Of a stretch of DNA of 6,626 nucleotides, positions 1 to 6,138 are shown piece by piece. The notes beneath the pieces were generated by a model. That model was not told the DNA's origin. It saw only the letters and a list, made by a program, of their open reading frames with translations, and ran no database searches. This stretch comes from Oligoflexia bacterium. GTDB taxonomy: Bacteria > Bdellovibrionota > UBA1018. The stretch lies in contig CAIOHW010000379.1 in the NCBI GenBank assembly GCA_903858195.1, positions 1 through 6,626 on the forward strand. The letters run 5' to 3'. The stretch's first letter is position 1. Each line of letters starts with the position of its first letter. A program made the translations under genes and the position numbers.

Positions 1-959
1 ACGGCGCGAAGCCCATCCTGCACGGAGCGCGCTGCCGCAATCGAGAGCTCCCGCGTCGCGGGGGTTTTAAGTACAAGCCCCTCTTCGTAGAGGGCCTTTT
101 CGCCGTACTTCTCGATCAGGTGCTGCCTGAGGTGCTCCACGAGATAGGGAGCGTATTTCTTGTTCACGTCCTGCTCGGCATAGATCCGGACGGGCTTGGC
201 TGCCGCGGCTGTCATCTCCTCGCGGCCGATGAAGCCATTCTCAAACATCCGGCGGAGTACGTAGAGCTGCCGGTCCTTGGCCTTTCGTGGAGAGAGATTG
301 GGGCTGTATTTCCCGGGGGCCTGCGGCAGGCCCCCAAGAATGGCCGCCTCTGCGAGAGTGAGCTCCGATGCGGGCTTATTAAAGTAGCTGCGGGCAGCAG
401 CCTCGACCCCATATGAGCCGCGGCCGAGGTAGATCTGGTTCAGGTAGAGATAAAGAATCTGCTCTTTGGAGAGATTTCGCTCGATCTTGCTGGCGAGCAG
501 CACCTCTTTGAACTTGCGCGAAAAGCTGCGCTCGGGTGTGAGCAGCAGTGACTTGGCCACCTGCTGGGTGATCGTGCTTCCGCCCTGCACGACATGGCCC
601 GCCCTAAAGTTGGCGATGCTGGCCCGAAGCATGCTCGCTGGATTGATGCCCTGGTGCCGGAAGAAGGAGTCGTCTTCAGCCGCGATGAATGCCTTTACGG
701 CAATATCGGGAATCTTTTCATAAGGGATCACATAGCGCCGCTCTTTGTAGAACTCGCCCAGGAGCTGATCGTCCTCGCCGGTCGCGCCCACGATCCGGGT
801 CACTACCGGCGGCCGGTAGTCGGCGATGGTGATGATCTCGGGAAGGTTTCGGGCAAATGCCCAAAAAACAAAAAGCCCCACTAGGGCGCCCATGGCGGTG
901 CCCGCCACGGCGAGAAAGAACAACGAGCGGATGAGCCATCCGGCGCGCGCGGCCTTCAT
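1..959 (-). CDS. mrcA: Class A penicillin-binding protein, PBP1A type (N-terminal 319 residues; runs off the left edge)
   Basis: Bifunctional peptidoglycan synthase that polymerises lipid II with its glycosyltransferase domain and cross-links with a transpeptidase domain, anchored in the inner membrane and facing the periplasm. Visible here: a short cytoplasmic tail, one membrane segment at about residues 10-36, then a GT51 glycosyltransferase domain. Its hallmarks are EDDSFFRHQG (95-104, with the expected catalytic Glu95), GGSTITQQVAK (126-136), RKFKE (148-152), the ILYLYLNQIYLG stretch (168-179), YGVEAAARSYF (183-193) and ILGGLPQAPGKYSP (207-220). The transpeptidase domain with its SxxK serine would lie beyond base 1 and cannot be judged. 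The start ATG (959-957) overlaps the stop of the upstream lipoprotein gene as ATGA, with GAGG only 2 nt before it, so translation is probably coupled. PBP1A is favoured over PBP1B or PBP1C from the short N-terminus and motif style; the subtype is less certain than the class. Confidence 0.95.
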   Translation of the reverse strand, partial: MKAARAGWLIRSLFFLAVAGTAMGALVGLFVFWAFARNLPEIITIADYRPPVVTRIVGATGEDDQLLGEFYKERRYVIPYEKIPDIAVKAFIAAEDDSFFRHQGINPASMLRASIANFRAGHVVQGGSTITQQVAKSLLLTPERSFSRKFKEVLLASKIERNLSKEQILYLYLNQIYLGRGSYGVEAAARSYFNKPASELTLAEAAILGGLPQAPGKYSPNLSPRKAKDRQLYVLRRMFENGFIGREEMTAAAAKPVRIYAEQDVNKKYAPYLVEHLRQHLIEKYGEKALYEEGLVLKTPATRELSIAAARSVQDGLRA

Positions 960-1876
960 TGCCTCACCCCACCCCAGCCGATCTCGGTCTGCCAGGTCGA
1001 GATGGCTGCACGCGATTTCTTCTTGGCCTGATAGATGATCTCCGAGCGGCGGGAAAAGTCCCAGGGGCTTCCAGCCTCAAGCTCGATCAATAAATCACCT
1101 GAGCGAAAAGCGACTCCCGCCGCTTCTACGGCGCGCTTGGCGGCGCCCATGGGCCAGCCCGATGGCAACTTCGGGACCACCCAGATGGCCGGATACTCCA
1201 GGCCCTGCTGCCTGAGGGAGTCCAATGCATCACCCCAGGAATCAGGGCTCTCGCCCTCGGCTCCCGGCTGGCCAAGCTCGCGATGCGCGAAGGTTGCTGC
1301 AAGCAACGGCGCAAGATCGCCACTGCCCACGGCCTCCGTGTGGGCGCCCCGACTCACGAGCACCCGCAAGGGCATCTTGGTGTCCGAAAGCTCCGCCGAC
1401 CCAAAAAGCTTCTTCATTCCTTCGCGCAGCCTCGCCCCGCTCGCACCGCCGGACGAGAACATCGCTCCGAGGCCGCTTGGCGGCGTCACCCACTCGGGCT
1501 TGAACTGCAGGAGCCTGAAGTCCATGCCATTGACCGTGCCGGTGGTGGCATAGGCGGCTCCCACGAGCGCGCCCATTTCCATCCCGACGATTGCGGCGAC
1601 CTCGACGTGGGCTTCATGCAGCGCACGGATCACGCCGGCCGAGCCGATTGCAGGCGAGAGGCCTGGGCCGAGAAGGAGCACGACTTTGTGCTCCTGGTGC
1701 GGCTGCGGTCCAAACACTTTTTCGGGGGCTGGCGGACCCAGGATTTCGGGCTGTCCCGGCGCCCGGGGATCACTCGGAGAGGGCCCGGTACTTCGCGTGT
1801 GCGCGCATCCGGAGGCCACGCTGAGCGCAACCGCGCGCAGGAGTCGGTGCAAGAATCTGATTTTCAGTGCGGACAT
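956..1876 (-). CDS. Patatin-like lipoprotein with degenerate active site (predicted pseudoenzyme)
   Basis: A 306-residue protein that starts with a lipoprotein signal peptide (MSALKIRFLHRLLRAVALSV) and the lipobox ASGC, so Cys24 is the likely lipidated residue. A Pro-rich linker (about 32-60) precedes a patatin/RssA-like domain. VVLLLGPG (65-72) and GVIRALHEAHVEVAAIVG (81-98) match the first strand and helix of that fold. The nucleophile elbow, normally GxSxG, reads GMEMG (98-102), with Glu100 in place of the serine. The oxyanion loop is GPGLSPAIG rather than GGGxRG. The GDLAP segment (186-190) is kept, but the following IPGxFxPV...DGG stretch with the catalytic Asp is missing; the family-like C-terminus (WDFSRRSEII, 272-281) remains. 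Lipase activity is therefore unlikely. ATG 1876 is chosen because it lies 2 nt after the tlyA stop, has GGAAG upstream and gives a proper signal peptide; the frame is open further upstream. Its stop overlaps the PBP1A start, which suggests a role linked to that enzyme (inference). Confidence 0.83.
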   Translation of the reverse strand: MSALKIRFLHRLLRAVALSVASGCAHTRSTGPSPSDPRAPGQPEILGPPAPEKVFGPQPHQEHKVVLLLGPGLSPAIGSAGVIRALHEAHVEVAAIVGMEMGALVGAAYATTGTVNGMDFRLLQFKPEWVTPPSGLGAMFSSGGASGARLREGMKKLFGSAELSDTKMPLRVLVSRGAHTEAVGSGDLAPLLAATFAHRELGQPGAEGESPDSWGDALDSLRQQGLEYPAIWVVPKLPSGWPMGAAKRAVEAAGVAFRSGDLLIELEAGSPWDFSRRSEIIYQAKKKSRAAISTWQTEIGWGGVRQ

Positions 1877-1878
1877 GA

Positions 1879-2622
1879 TCAACGAAGCTTCCAATGCGCG
1901 AGAAATTCCTGGTTTCCGTCTGTTCCGGCAATGGGAGATTCTATCAAGCCCAGGCGCTCGAGGCCAATCGTCCCGCAAAATTCAGTGATGCGCGTGACGA
2001 CTTCCTGTCGGTCGGCGGCGTCCCTGACGATTCCGCCCTTTCCTACCTTCTCCCTGCCCACTTCGAATTGCGGCTTGATCAGCGTAATCCAGTCCGTGCC
2101 CTGGGGCTCGGCAAACGGGACGAGCGCGGGAAGGACCTTCTCAAGTGAGATGAAAGAGACATCCACCACGATCACGTCAACCTTTTGACCGATCTGCTCG
2201 AAGGCAAGGTGCCGTGCGTTGGTCTTCTCCAGGCTGGTGACCCTGGGATCGTTGCGGATTTTCCAGTCCAACTGATTATGGCCCGCATCCACCGCAAAGA
2301 CTCGCGACGCTCCGGCCTCGAGCAGCACCTGGGTGAAACCTCCGGTGGAAGCTCCGACATCCAGACCCACCCGGCCGGCGGCATTCACTCCAAACGACTT
2401 CATGGCGGCAGAAAGCTTGAGTGCTCCACGTGAGACATACGGATGGTCCGGCTCGCGCACCCTCACTGTGGCATCATGAGGCACGAGCACACCGGCCTTG
2501 GTGGCGGGCTCGTCATTGACCAAAACCTGGCCGCCCATGATCAGCGCCTGCGCCCTCTGTCGGCTCGCCGCAAGTCCGCGCGCCACCAACAGGAGATCAA
2601 GTCTTTGTTTTTCGGGCTTCAT
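1879..2622 (-). CDS. tlyA: TlyA family rRNA (cytidine-2'-O)-methyltransferase
   Basis: A 247-residue protein of the TlyA/FtsJ-like family, which 2'-O-methylates cytidines of 16S and/or 23S rRNA using S-adenosylmethionine in the cytoplasm; members are often labelled hemolysin A for historical reasons. An N-terminal S4 RNA-binding domain is seen (RLDLLLVARGLAASRQRAQ, about 7-25, then GGQVLVN). SRGALKL (64-70) follows, then the SAM-binding Rossmann motif VGLDVGASTGGFT (85-97) and the acidic end of strand 2 (VDAG, 111-114). The expected K-D-K-E tetrad appears as Lys69, Asp154 (VVDVSF), Lys183 (LIKPQFE) and Glu239 (GNQEFL), with spacing almost identical to Mycobacterium tuberculosis TlyA as I recall it. 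Start: ATG 2622 gives the usual short lead before RLDLLL; a TTG at 2655 with GGAG 7 nt upstream is an alternative. The gene overlaps the end of xseB by 26 bp and ends 2 bp before the lipoprotein start. Whether it modifies one or both rRNAs cannot be told from sequence. Confidence 0.94.
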   Translation of the reverse strand: MKPEKQRLDLLLVARGLAASRQRAQALIMGGQVLVNDEPATKAGVLVPHDATVRVREPDHPYVSRGALKLSAAMKSFGVNAAGRVGLDVGASTGGFTQVLLEAGASRVFAVDAGHNQLDWKIRNDPRVTSLEKTNARHLAFEQIGQKVDVIVVDVSFISLEKVLPALVPFAEPQGTDWITLIKPQFEVGREKVGKGGIVRDAADRQEVVTRITEFCGTIGLERLGLIESPIAGTDGNQEFLAHWKLR

Positions 2623-2887
2623 CTGTACCCGGCTGTCCGGCCGGGAATGGCGCAAGCTCAGGCTCCGTCGCGCCGTCGCCTCCGCGAATCAGGATCTCGA
2701 TCTTCTGCTCTGCCGAGACCAACTGTTGCTGGCACAGGCGCGAGAGAGCCACGCCGCGCTCAAACACCTTGAGGGAGTCCTCCAGCGGGAGCTCCCCGCT
2801 CTCCAGCGTCCTCACGACCTGCTGAAGTTGGGCGAGTGCCTCATCAAAGGAGGGGGTTTCGGCTGCTGCGTTCTCGGGGGATTTCAC
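2597..2887 (-). CDS. xseB: Exodeoxyribonuclease VII small subunit
   Basis: Small subunit of exonuclease VII, which joins several copies to one large subunit (XseA) to degrade single-stranded DNA to oligonucleotides in the cytoplasm. The family core is clear: SFDEALAQLQQVVRTLESG (13-31), ELPLEDSLKVFERGVALSR (32-50), then LCQQQLVSAEQKIEIL (51-66), forming the expected helical hairpin. The product has 96 residues, slightly longer than the usual 70-85 because of a Pro/Gly-rich hydrophilic tail. The start is uncertain: GTG 2887 gives a family-like N-terminus but has no good Shine-Dalgarno, whereas ATG 2947 has AGGGG 5 nt upstream and would add 20 residues unlike the family. The gene is first in a minus-strand block with tlyA, the lipoprotein and PBP1A. 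xseA is not adjacent; the upstream neighbour is a divergent lytic transglycosylase. Confidence 0.9.
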   Translation of the reverse strand: MKSPENAAAETPSFDEALAQLQQVVRTLESGELPLEDSLKVFERGVALSRLCQQQLVSAEQKIEILIRGGDGATEPELAPFPAGQPGTDEARKTKT

Positions 2888-3006
2888 GGCGCCAGAATAC
2901 CACAGTGGCACCTGACATGTGTCTAACCTTTTTACACCGTTCCCCATCCAAACCCCTGAAATCACTGGGTCCACGGGCGGCAAGGGTCTTGCTGAGTAGA
3001 GGGCAG
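2888..3006. promoter_or_regulatory. Divergent intergenic region between xseB and the lytic transglycosylase gene
   Basis: This 119-bp gap must drive the minus-strand xseB-tlyA-lipoprotein-PBP1A block, the plus-strand transglycosylase gene, or both. It is locally AT-richer (around 2915-2935) than the neighbouring genes. A CTGACA at 2912-2917 resembles a -35 box on the plus strand, but no good -10 follows at 16-18 nt. GACATGTGTC (2914-2923) is a small imperfect palindrome. Neither promoter can be assigned with confidence. If xseB really starts at 2947, the gap shrinks to 59 bp. Confidence 0.35.
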
Positions 3007-4455
3007 ATGCTTTTACGTTTACGCACATTGCTGGCCCTTGGCCTATCGGCGGCTCTGGTCACTGCGGAGGCCCGCGGGGCGCTGGATGAAGCTGGGGCAT
3101 GGTCCCCGGAGCCTGAGACTAGCGAGGTTCCCGGCGAGGTTCGCGAGAGCGATCTTGCCTCGGCCCCATGGAATCTGTGGCAGGCCCATATTAGCGACGA
3201 TTCCGCTGACCGGCTCCTCGACGATGCCGACGACCGGCTCCCCGCCCTTTTTGACGTGCCCAAGGAGATGCGGGCCCAAGTGCGCTTCTGGCTCCAGATT
3301 TACACTCGATACAGCTCGCGGGAAGCGGTCATCTTCGACGAGGACCACCCCGAACTCGTCTATGAGGTGGTGGACTTCAGGAACCTTGCCCGCACGGCAA
3401 GAAACCGCGCCGCCTACGAGATCGTCTCGAGGCAAATGCTTCGCTCCCGTGTTGCCGCCTATCAAGCCGCGTTGATTCGACTTTCCAAGAGCGGCATTCG
3501 GCCGGGCAACGGCGCGCCCTCGCGCTCAAAGAAGCTCTCGCATGAAGAGCGGCAACTGATCCAGGTTTTGCGCGGACATTCCCATCGCCATCAGTGGCCC
3601 GCACTGAAGCGCGGACTTCGCGTCCAGTGGGGCCAGCGCGACCAGGTTATCCAAGGCCTGGTTGCTTCGGCGCCCTATCGCGTTCGTATGGACCACGTGT
3701 TTCAGAGCATGGGCTTACCGCCCGAGTTGACGCTCCTTGCGCTGGTCGAGAGCTCTTTCAATACCCGCGCGCTCTCACACGCGGGGGCTGCGGGAGTATG
3801 GCAGTTCATGCCCGACTCCGGAGCCGAGTTCCTGCGCGTGCATCGCGCGGAGGGGGTAGACGAGCGCGTCTCCCCGATCAAGAGCACCGTGGCTGCTGCG
3901 CGCCTGCTGCAGCGAAACCACAGGATGCTGGGCTCCTGGCCCTCGGCTATCAGCGCCTACAACCACGGACACGGCAAATGGATCCCTGTCTCCAAGCGCG
4001 AACGTCTCTCGCCCGGGCGGATCCTCACACAGTGCTCCCACTCCAAGGGACTGCCGTCACGCCTCGGATTCGCGAGCAGAAACTACTACGCTGAGTTTCT
4101 CGCGCTCCTGCGCGCCGAGCGTTACCAGGATGCCGCCTTCGGCCCCGCGCCGAAAGACACGGGCCAAGCCGTTCGCTTTGTTCGTGTGACTGCGCCCGCC
4201 CGCGTCGATGCGCTGGCCCAACGACACGGGCTCGCGCCTCAGGTGTTGCTGTCGCTCAACCCGGACTTGCTTGCGAGCCAGCTCCCCGTCGCGCGCGACT
4301 TCCTTCTTGCTGTTCCGGCCACTGAGGATGACTTCTCGGAGGTGATTGCTGCGACCAAACAGCGGGAGCGCTCGTTCCATACGAGCCGCACGGCTCGAAA
4401 AAGCGCCCTTCAGGCCGCCACTTCTCGGGCTACTCCTCGTCGTCGAAGAGGATGA
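3007..4455 (+). CDS. Exported MltD-like lytic transglycosylase (GH23/SLT domain) with C-terminal LysM-like segment
   Basis: A 482-residue periplasmic enzyme that would cleave the MurNAc-GlcNAc bond of peptidoglycan, leaving 1,6-anhydro-MurNAc ends. A signal peptide is visible at 1-24 (LRTLLALGLSAALVTA core). There is no Cys lipobox, so it should be soluble or retained by other means. Residues about 85-160 form a helical region (FWLQIYTRYSS, HPELVYEVVDF) that often precedes the SLT domain in deltaproteobacterial and Bdellovibrio-type homologues. The catalytic domain (about 225-330) carries ALVESSFN with the likely catalytic Glu248, GAAGVWQFMP (260-269), DERVSP (285-290) and AYNHG (317-321). 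Residues 390-438 look like one degenerate LysM (VDALAQRHGL...LLSLNPDLL), which would bind glycan. The tail is basic. ATG 3007 is chosen for AGAGGG just upstream and the signal peptide; the frame is open upstream to 2836 but codes nothing signal-like. The 3' end overlaps the convergent gene by 26 bp. Confidence 0.9.
   Translation: MLLRLRTLLALGLSAALVTAEARGALDEAGAWSPEPETSEVPGEVRESDLASAPWNLWQAHISDDSADRLLDDADDRLPALFDVPKEMRAQVRFWLQIYTRYSSREAVIFDEDHPELVYEVVDFRNLARTARNRAAYEIVSRQMLRSRVAAYQAALIRLSKSGIRPGNGAPSRSKKLSHEERQLIQVLRGHSHRHQWPALKRGLRVQWGQRDQVIQGLVASAPYRVRMDHVFQSMGLPPELTLLALVESSFNTRALSHAGAAGVWQFMPDSGAEFLRVHRAEGVDERVSPIKSTVAAARLLQRNHRMLGSWPSAISAYNHGHGKWIPVSKRERLSPGRILTQCSHSKGLPSRLGFASRNYYAEFLALLRAERYQDAAFGPAPKDTGQAVRFVRVTAPARVDALAQRHGLAPQVLLSLNPDLLASQLPVARDFLLAVPATEDDFSEVIAATKQRERSFHTSRTARKSALQAATSRATPRRRRG
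4382..4397. repeat. Short perfect inverted repeat at the convergent 3' ends
   Basis: CGAGCCG and CGGCTCG are perfect inverted copies separated by CA. The repeat lies in the last 75 bases of the transglycosylase gene and 33-48 nt past the stop of the minus-strand gene. On the minus strand it is not followed by a T-run (TATGG follows), and on the plus strand it is followed by A's, so it is not a canonical intrinsic terminator in either direction. It could still act as a 3' end stabiliser for the minus-strand mRNA (inference). Confidence 0.3.
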
Positions 4456-6046
4456 CGGAGATCACGCCGGCTGAAACCGGCGTCCACGACTCCTGAACCG
4501 ACCGACCCAGAGAATCCTCGAGCCGAACTGTGGCTTCGCCCTCGGGGATCTCGACCGAGAGCCAGCGATAGCCGTTCGCGGGCGTGACCCCTTCTTTAGC
4601 CGGGACGAGCTCATTTTCAGGCCCAAGCAGATAAGTTTCCGGCTGGATTCGCGACTGCGAACGCTGCGACTGGATCACCGGCTGGGTGCCCGCCCGGGCA
4701 TGCTTGCCGGAGGCCGCACCCAGCACCCAGCCCGAGCGCGGGCTCAGGCCGCCTTCGAACGCGGAGCTCCACTGCTGGATCTGCTCTTCTGACGCGAGGA
4801 AAAGCTGTTGCGACTGGCCTCGTTTCACGCGGAAGCGGTGGGTGAATCCGTGCGGCCTGCGTGCTTCAACAAAGAGCTCCTCACCGGCGGGCACACTGAT
4901 GCTGCCCAGCTCAAAGCGCCCGTCAGCATCGGTAATGGCCACCCGTGAACTATCTCCCACGAGACTCACCTCGGCCCCCTCAACAGGCGATGCGTCGACG
5001 CGATCCGCCTCGAGAACTCGGCCGGCGACGGGCTGCTCCTCAAGTGCCGCCTCCCTCAGGTCCAGACGCTTAATGCCCTGGGATGGAACGGAAAAGGCGG
5101 CGAGCGCCCGCTGGCGCCCACCTTCATTCATGACCACCAGCGCGGGGCCGCGTCGCGCGCCGCCCACCCTGAATGAATACTCAGTGTCGGTGACGCTTGC
5201 GGGTGGAATCTGAACCACTCCTCCAGGAAGAATTTCGGCGCTCCGCTGGTTACCCTGGCTATCCACAAGGGTGACTTCGGTGGGGCGAAACGAGAAGAGC
5301 AGTTGAGTATCCGCGCTGACCCTGCCCTCAATTGCAGCCGTGTGCCCCGGAGCGGGCGGAGGGGGTGGAGGGGCCGCGGGCAACGAAACGGCAACGGGGA
5401 GTGCCGGCGACGGGAGCTGCTCCTGCGCAATCACTTCCGGTGTGCGGGGTGCCTCTGGCTCTGACTTACGGACCGCCCGTGGGGCGGGCGGCACCTGGGC
5501 CGCCTGGATACTCATCGCTCTCGCGGGCGGCGGAGGCCCGCGCTGGGAGTGAATACTCACGCCCGCCTTCTCTTTCAAAGGTGGGGGTGTCGCCCGTAGG
5601 CGAGCCGGGGCCGCGACCGCGATGTGAACCGTGTCGCTGACCGAGGGGCGGACGGGCGCCGAGACAAAGAGCTCTCGCTTCTCAGAGGTCAGCCTCTGCG
5701 TCAGGCCCAGCAGAAGGGCCGGCTCCGCCACGAGCGCCTGTTTTGGGCGCGGACGAGGCTTGAGGGCGGGCCGAAGTGGCGGAGCGCTGACCAGTGCGGG
5801 GGCCGAGGCGGGTGACTCAGAGGGCTGTATGCCCCACTTCGCCCCACTCCAATTCGGGGCTGAGGTCAGGCGGACCGTAACGGTGGGAGCATGGCTAGCC
5901 CGTTTGTATTCCGCCGCGGATTCTAGCGCGAGCGCGCATGCTGACACGAAGAACGCAGCACATCCTGCGGCTCCCAGCATCTCGAGCAGTCGGCCCACCG
6001 TCCTGGTGATGCCGGGTATTGGCACTGCTTGCGTGTTCGAATACAC
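4430..6046 (-). CDS. Unrecognised membrane-anchored, proline-rich protein with a carboxypeptidase-regulatory-like domain
   Basis: A 538-residue protein that I cannot name. One hydrophobic segment (about 24-41, AGCAAFFVSACALALES), preceded by Arg15 and Arg19, is a signal anchor or cleavable signal, so the rest should be periplasmic. Residues 75-235 are a Pro/Ala-rich low-complexity linker (KPRPRPK, PPPPAR, APPPPPPAP) of the sort that spans the periplasm in TonB-like proteins; no TonB C-terminal domain follows. Residues 236-330 look like a beta-sandwich (EGRV, VTLVDSQGNQ). Residues 338-412 fit a carboxypeptidase-regulatory/CNA-B-like fold (VAGRVLEADRV, PVEGAEVSLV, ITDADGRFEL). The C-terminal part, including SGWVLGAASG, YLLGPENELVPA and DSLGRSVQES, is all-beta-like and ends in acidic DDEE. 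GTG 6046 is chosen because AAGGAG lies 9 nt upstream. That ribosome site is inside a long hairpin. It follows atpC in the same direction, but a functional link to ATP synthase is not implied. Confidence 0.75.
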   Translation of the reverse strand: MYSNTQAVPIPGITRTVGRLLEMLGAAGCAAFFVSACALALESAAEYKRASHAPTVTVRLTSAPNWSGAKWGIQPSESPASAPALVSAPPLRPALKPRPRPKQALVAEPALLLGLTQRLTSEKRELFVSAPVRPSVSDTVHIAVAAPARLRATPPPLKEKAGVSIHSQRGPPPPARAMSIQAAQVPPAPRAVRKSEPEAPRTPEVIAQEQLPSPALPVAVSLPAAPPPPPPAPGHTAAIEGRVSADTQLLFSFRPTEVTLVDSQGNQRSAEILPGGVVQIPPASVTDTEYSFRVGGARRGPALVVMNEGGRQRALAAFSVPSQGIKRLDLREAALEEQPVAGRVLEADRVDASPVEGAEVSLVGDSSRVAITDADGRFELGSISVPAGEELFVEARRPHGFTHRFRVKRGQSQQLFLASEEQIQQWSSAFEGGLSPRSGWVLGAASGKHARAGTQPVIQSQRSQSRIQPETYLLGPENELVPAKEGVTPANGYRWLSVEIPEGEATVRLEDSLGRSVQESWTPVSAGVISVILFDDEE

Positions 6047-6093
6047 GAGCGCCCACTCCTTAGGCTTCTCTTAAGTCTAAGGGTGGGCGCTCG
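6046..6093 (-). promoter_or_regulatory. Long inverted repeat burying the ribosome-binding site of the 538-residue protein gene
   Basis: The arms CGAGCGCCCAC (6046-6056) and GTGGGCGCTCG (6083-6093) are perfect 11-bp inverted copies. The pairing continues inwards, after one unpaired base at 6057, with CCTTAG (6058-6063) against CTAAGG (6077-6082), and three more pairs follow beyond a mismatch. In minus-strand RNA from upstream, the Shine-Dalgarno AAGGAG (6061-6056) and the first base of the GTG start would be paired. No T-run follows, so it is not a standard terminator. It may instead block translation of read-through mRNA, or be a protein-binding operator; the pairing is seen, the function is inferred. 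Confidence 0.6.
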
Positions 6094-6101
6094 AAGGTCA
6101 A
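6074..6101 (-). promoter_or_regulatory. Possible sigma70-type promoter for the 538-residue protein gene
   Basis: On the minus strand TTGACC (6101-6096) is one base off the -35 consensus. TAGACT (6079-6074), 16 nt further, matches four of six -10 positions. Transcription would begin near 6067, in the loop of the inverted repeat, giving a leader of about 20 nt that contains AAGGAG but lacks the 3' pairing arm. Such an mRNA would have an open ribosome site. The sequence match is moderate and short hexamers occur by chance, so this remains a candidate only. Confidence 0.35.
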
Positions 6102-6122
6102 TGCCCGAGTCGCGCCCGGGCA
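6102..6122 (-). terminator. Weak candidate terminator or 3' hairpin after atpC
   Basis: TGCCCG (6102-6107) and CGGGCA (6117-6122) form a GC-rich 6-bp stem with a 9-nt loop, starting 16 nt beyond the atpC stop in the direction of transcription. The base run after it on the minus strand is TTGACCTT rather than a T-tract, so intrinsic termination would be weak. It may mark the end of the ATP synthase operon or simply protect the mRNA 3' end. Confidence 0.3.
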
Positions 6123-6138
6123 AAAGAGGCGTGTGGGC

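Noticed and set aside
1035..1553. A 172-codon plus-strand open frame inside the lipoprotein gene
   Set aside because: It is a shadow of the minus-strand gene; low-complexity Ser/Pro/Arg composition and no domain.
1877..1978. 34-codon upstream extension of the lipoprotein frame
   Set aside because: It lies inside tlyA and would put an Arg-rich stretch ahead of the lipoprotein signal peptide, destroying its N-terminal position.
1283..2188. A 301-codon plus-strand open frame antisense to the lipoprotein and tlyA genes
   Set aside because: It lies opposite two well-supported genes, has no recognisable domain, and long antisense frames are expected in GC-rich coding DNA.
2623..2655. TTG start for tlyA with GGAG 7 nt upstream
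   Set aside because: The added 11 residues are not typical of TlyA, and ATG 2622 gives catalytic residue numbering nearly identical to the mycobacterial enzyme; the TTG remains possible but less likely.
2836..3006. 57-codon upstream extension of the transglycosylase frame
   Set aside because: It overlaps xseB coding sequence, encodes no signal peptide, and ATG 3007 has its own ribosome site and a proper signal sequence.
4686..5213. A 175-codon plus-strand open frame opposite the 538-residue gene
   Set aside because: Ser/Arg/Pro-rich shadow with no domain and no ribosome site that stands out; the minus-strand frame has domain-like content and a good start.
6046..6093. Reading the long inverted repeat as the intrinsic terminator of the atp operon
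   Set aside because: No T-run follows on the minus strand, and the repeat ends at the start codon of the next gene.
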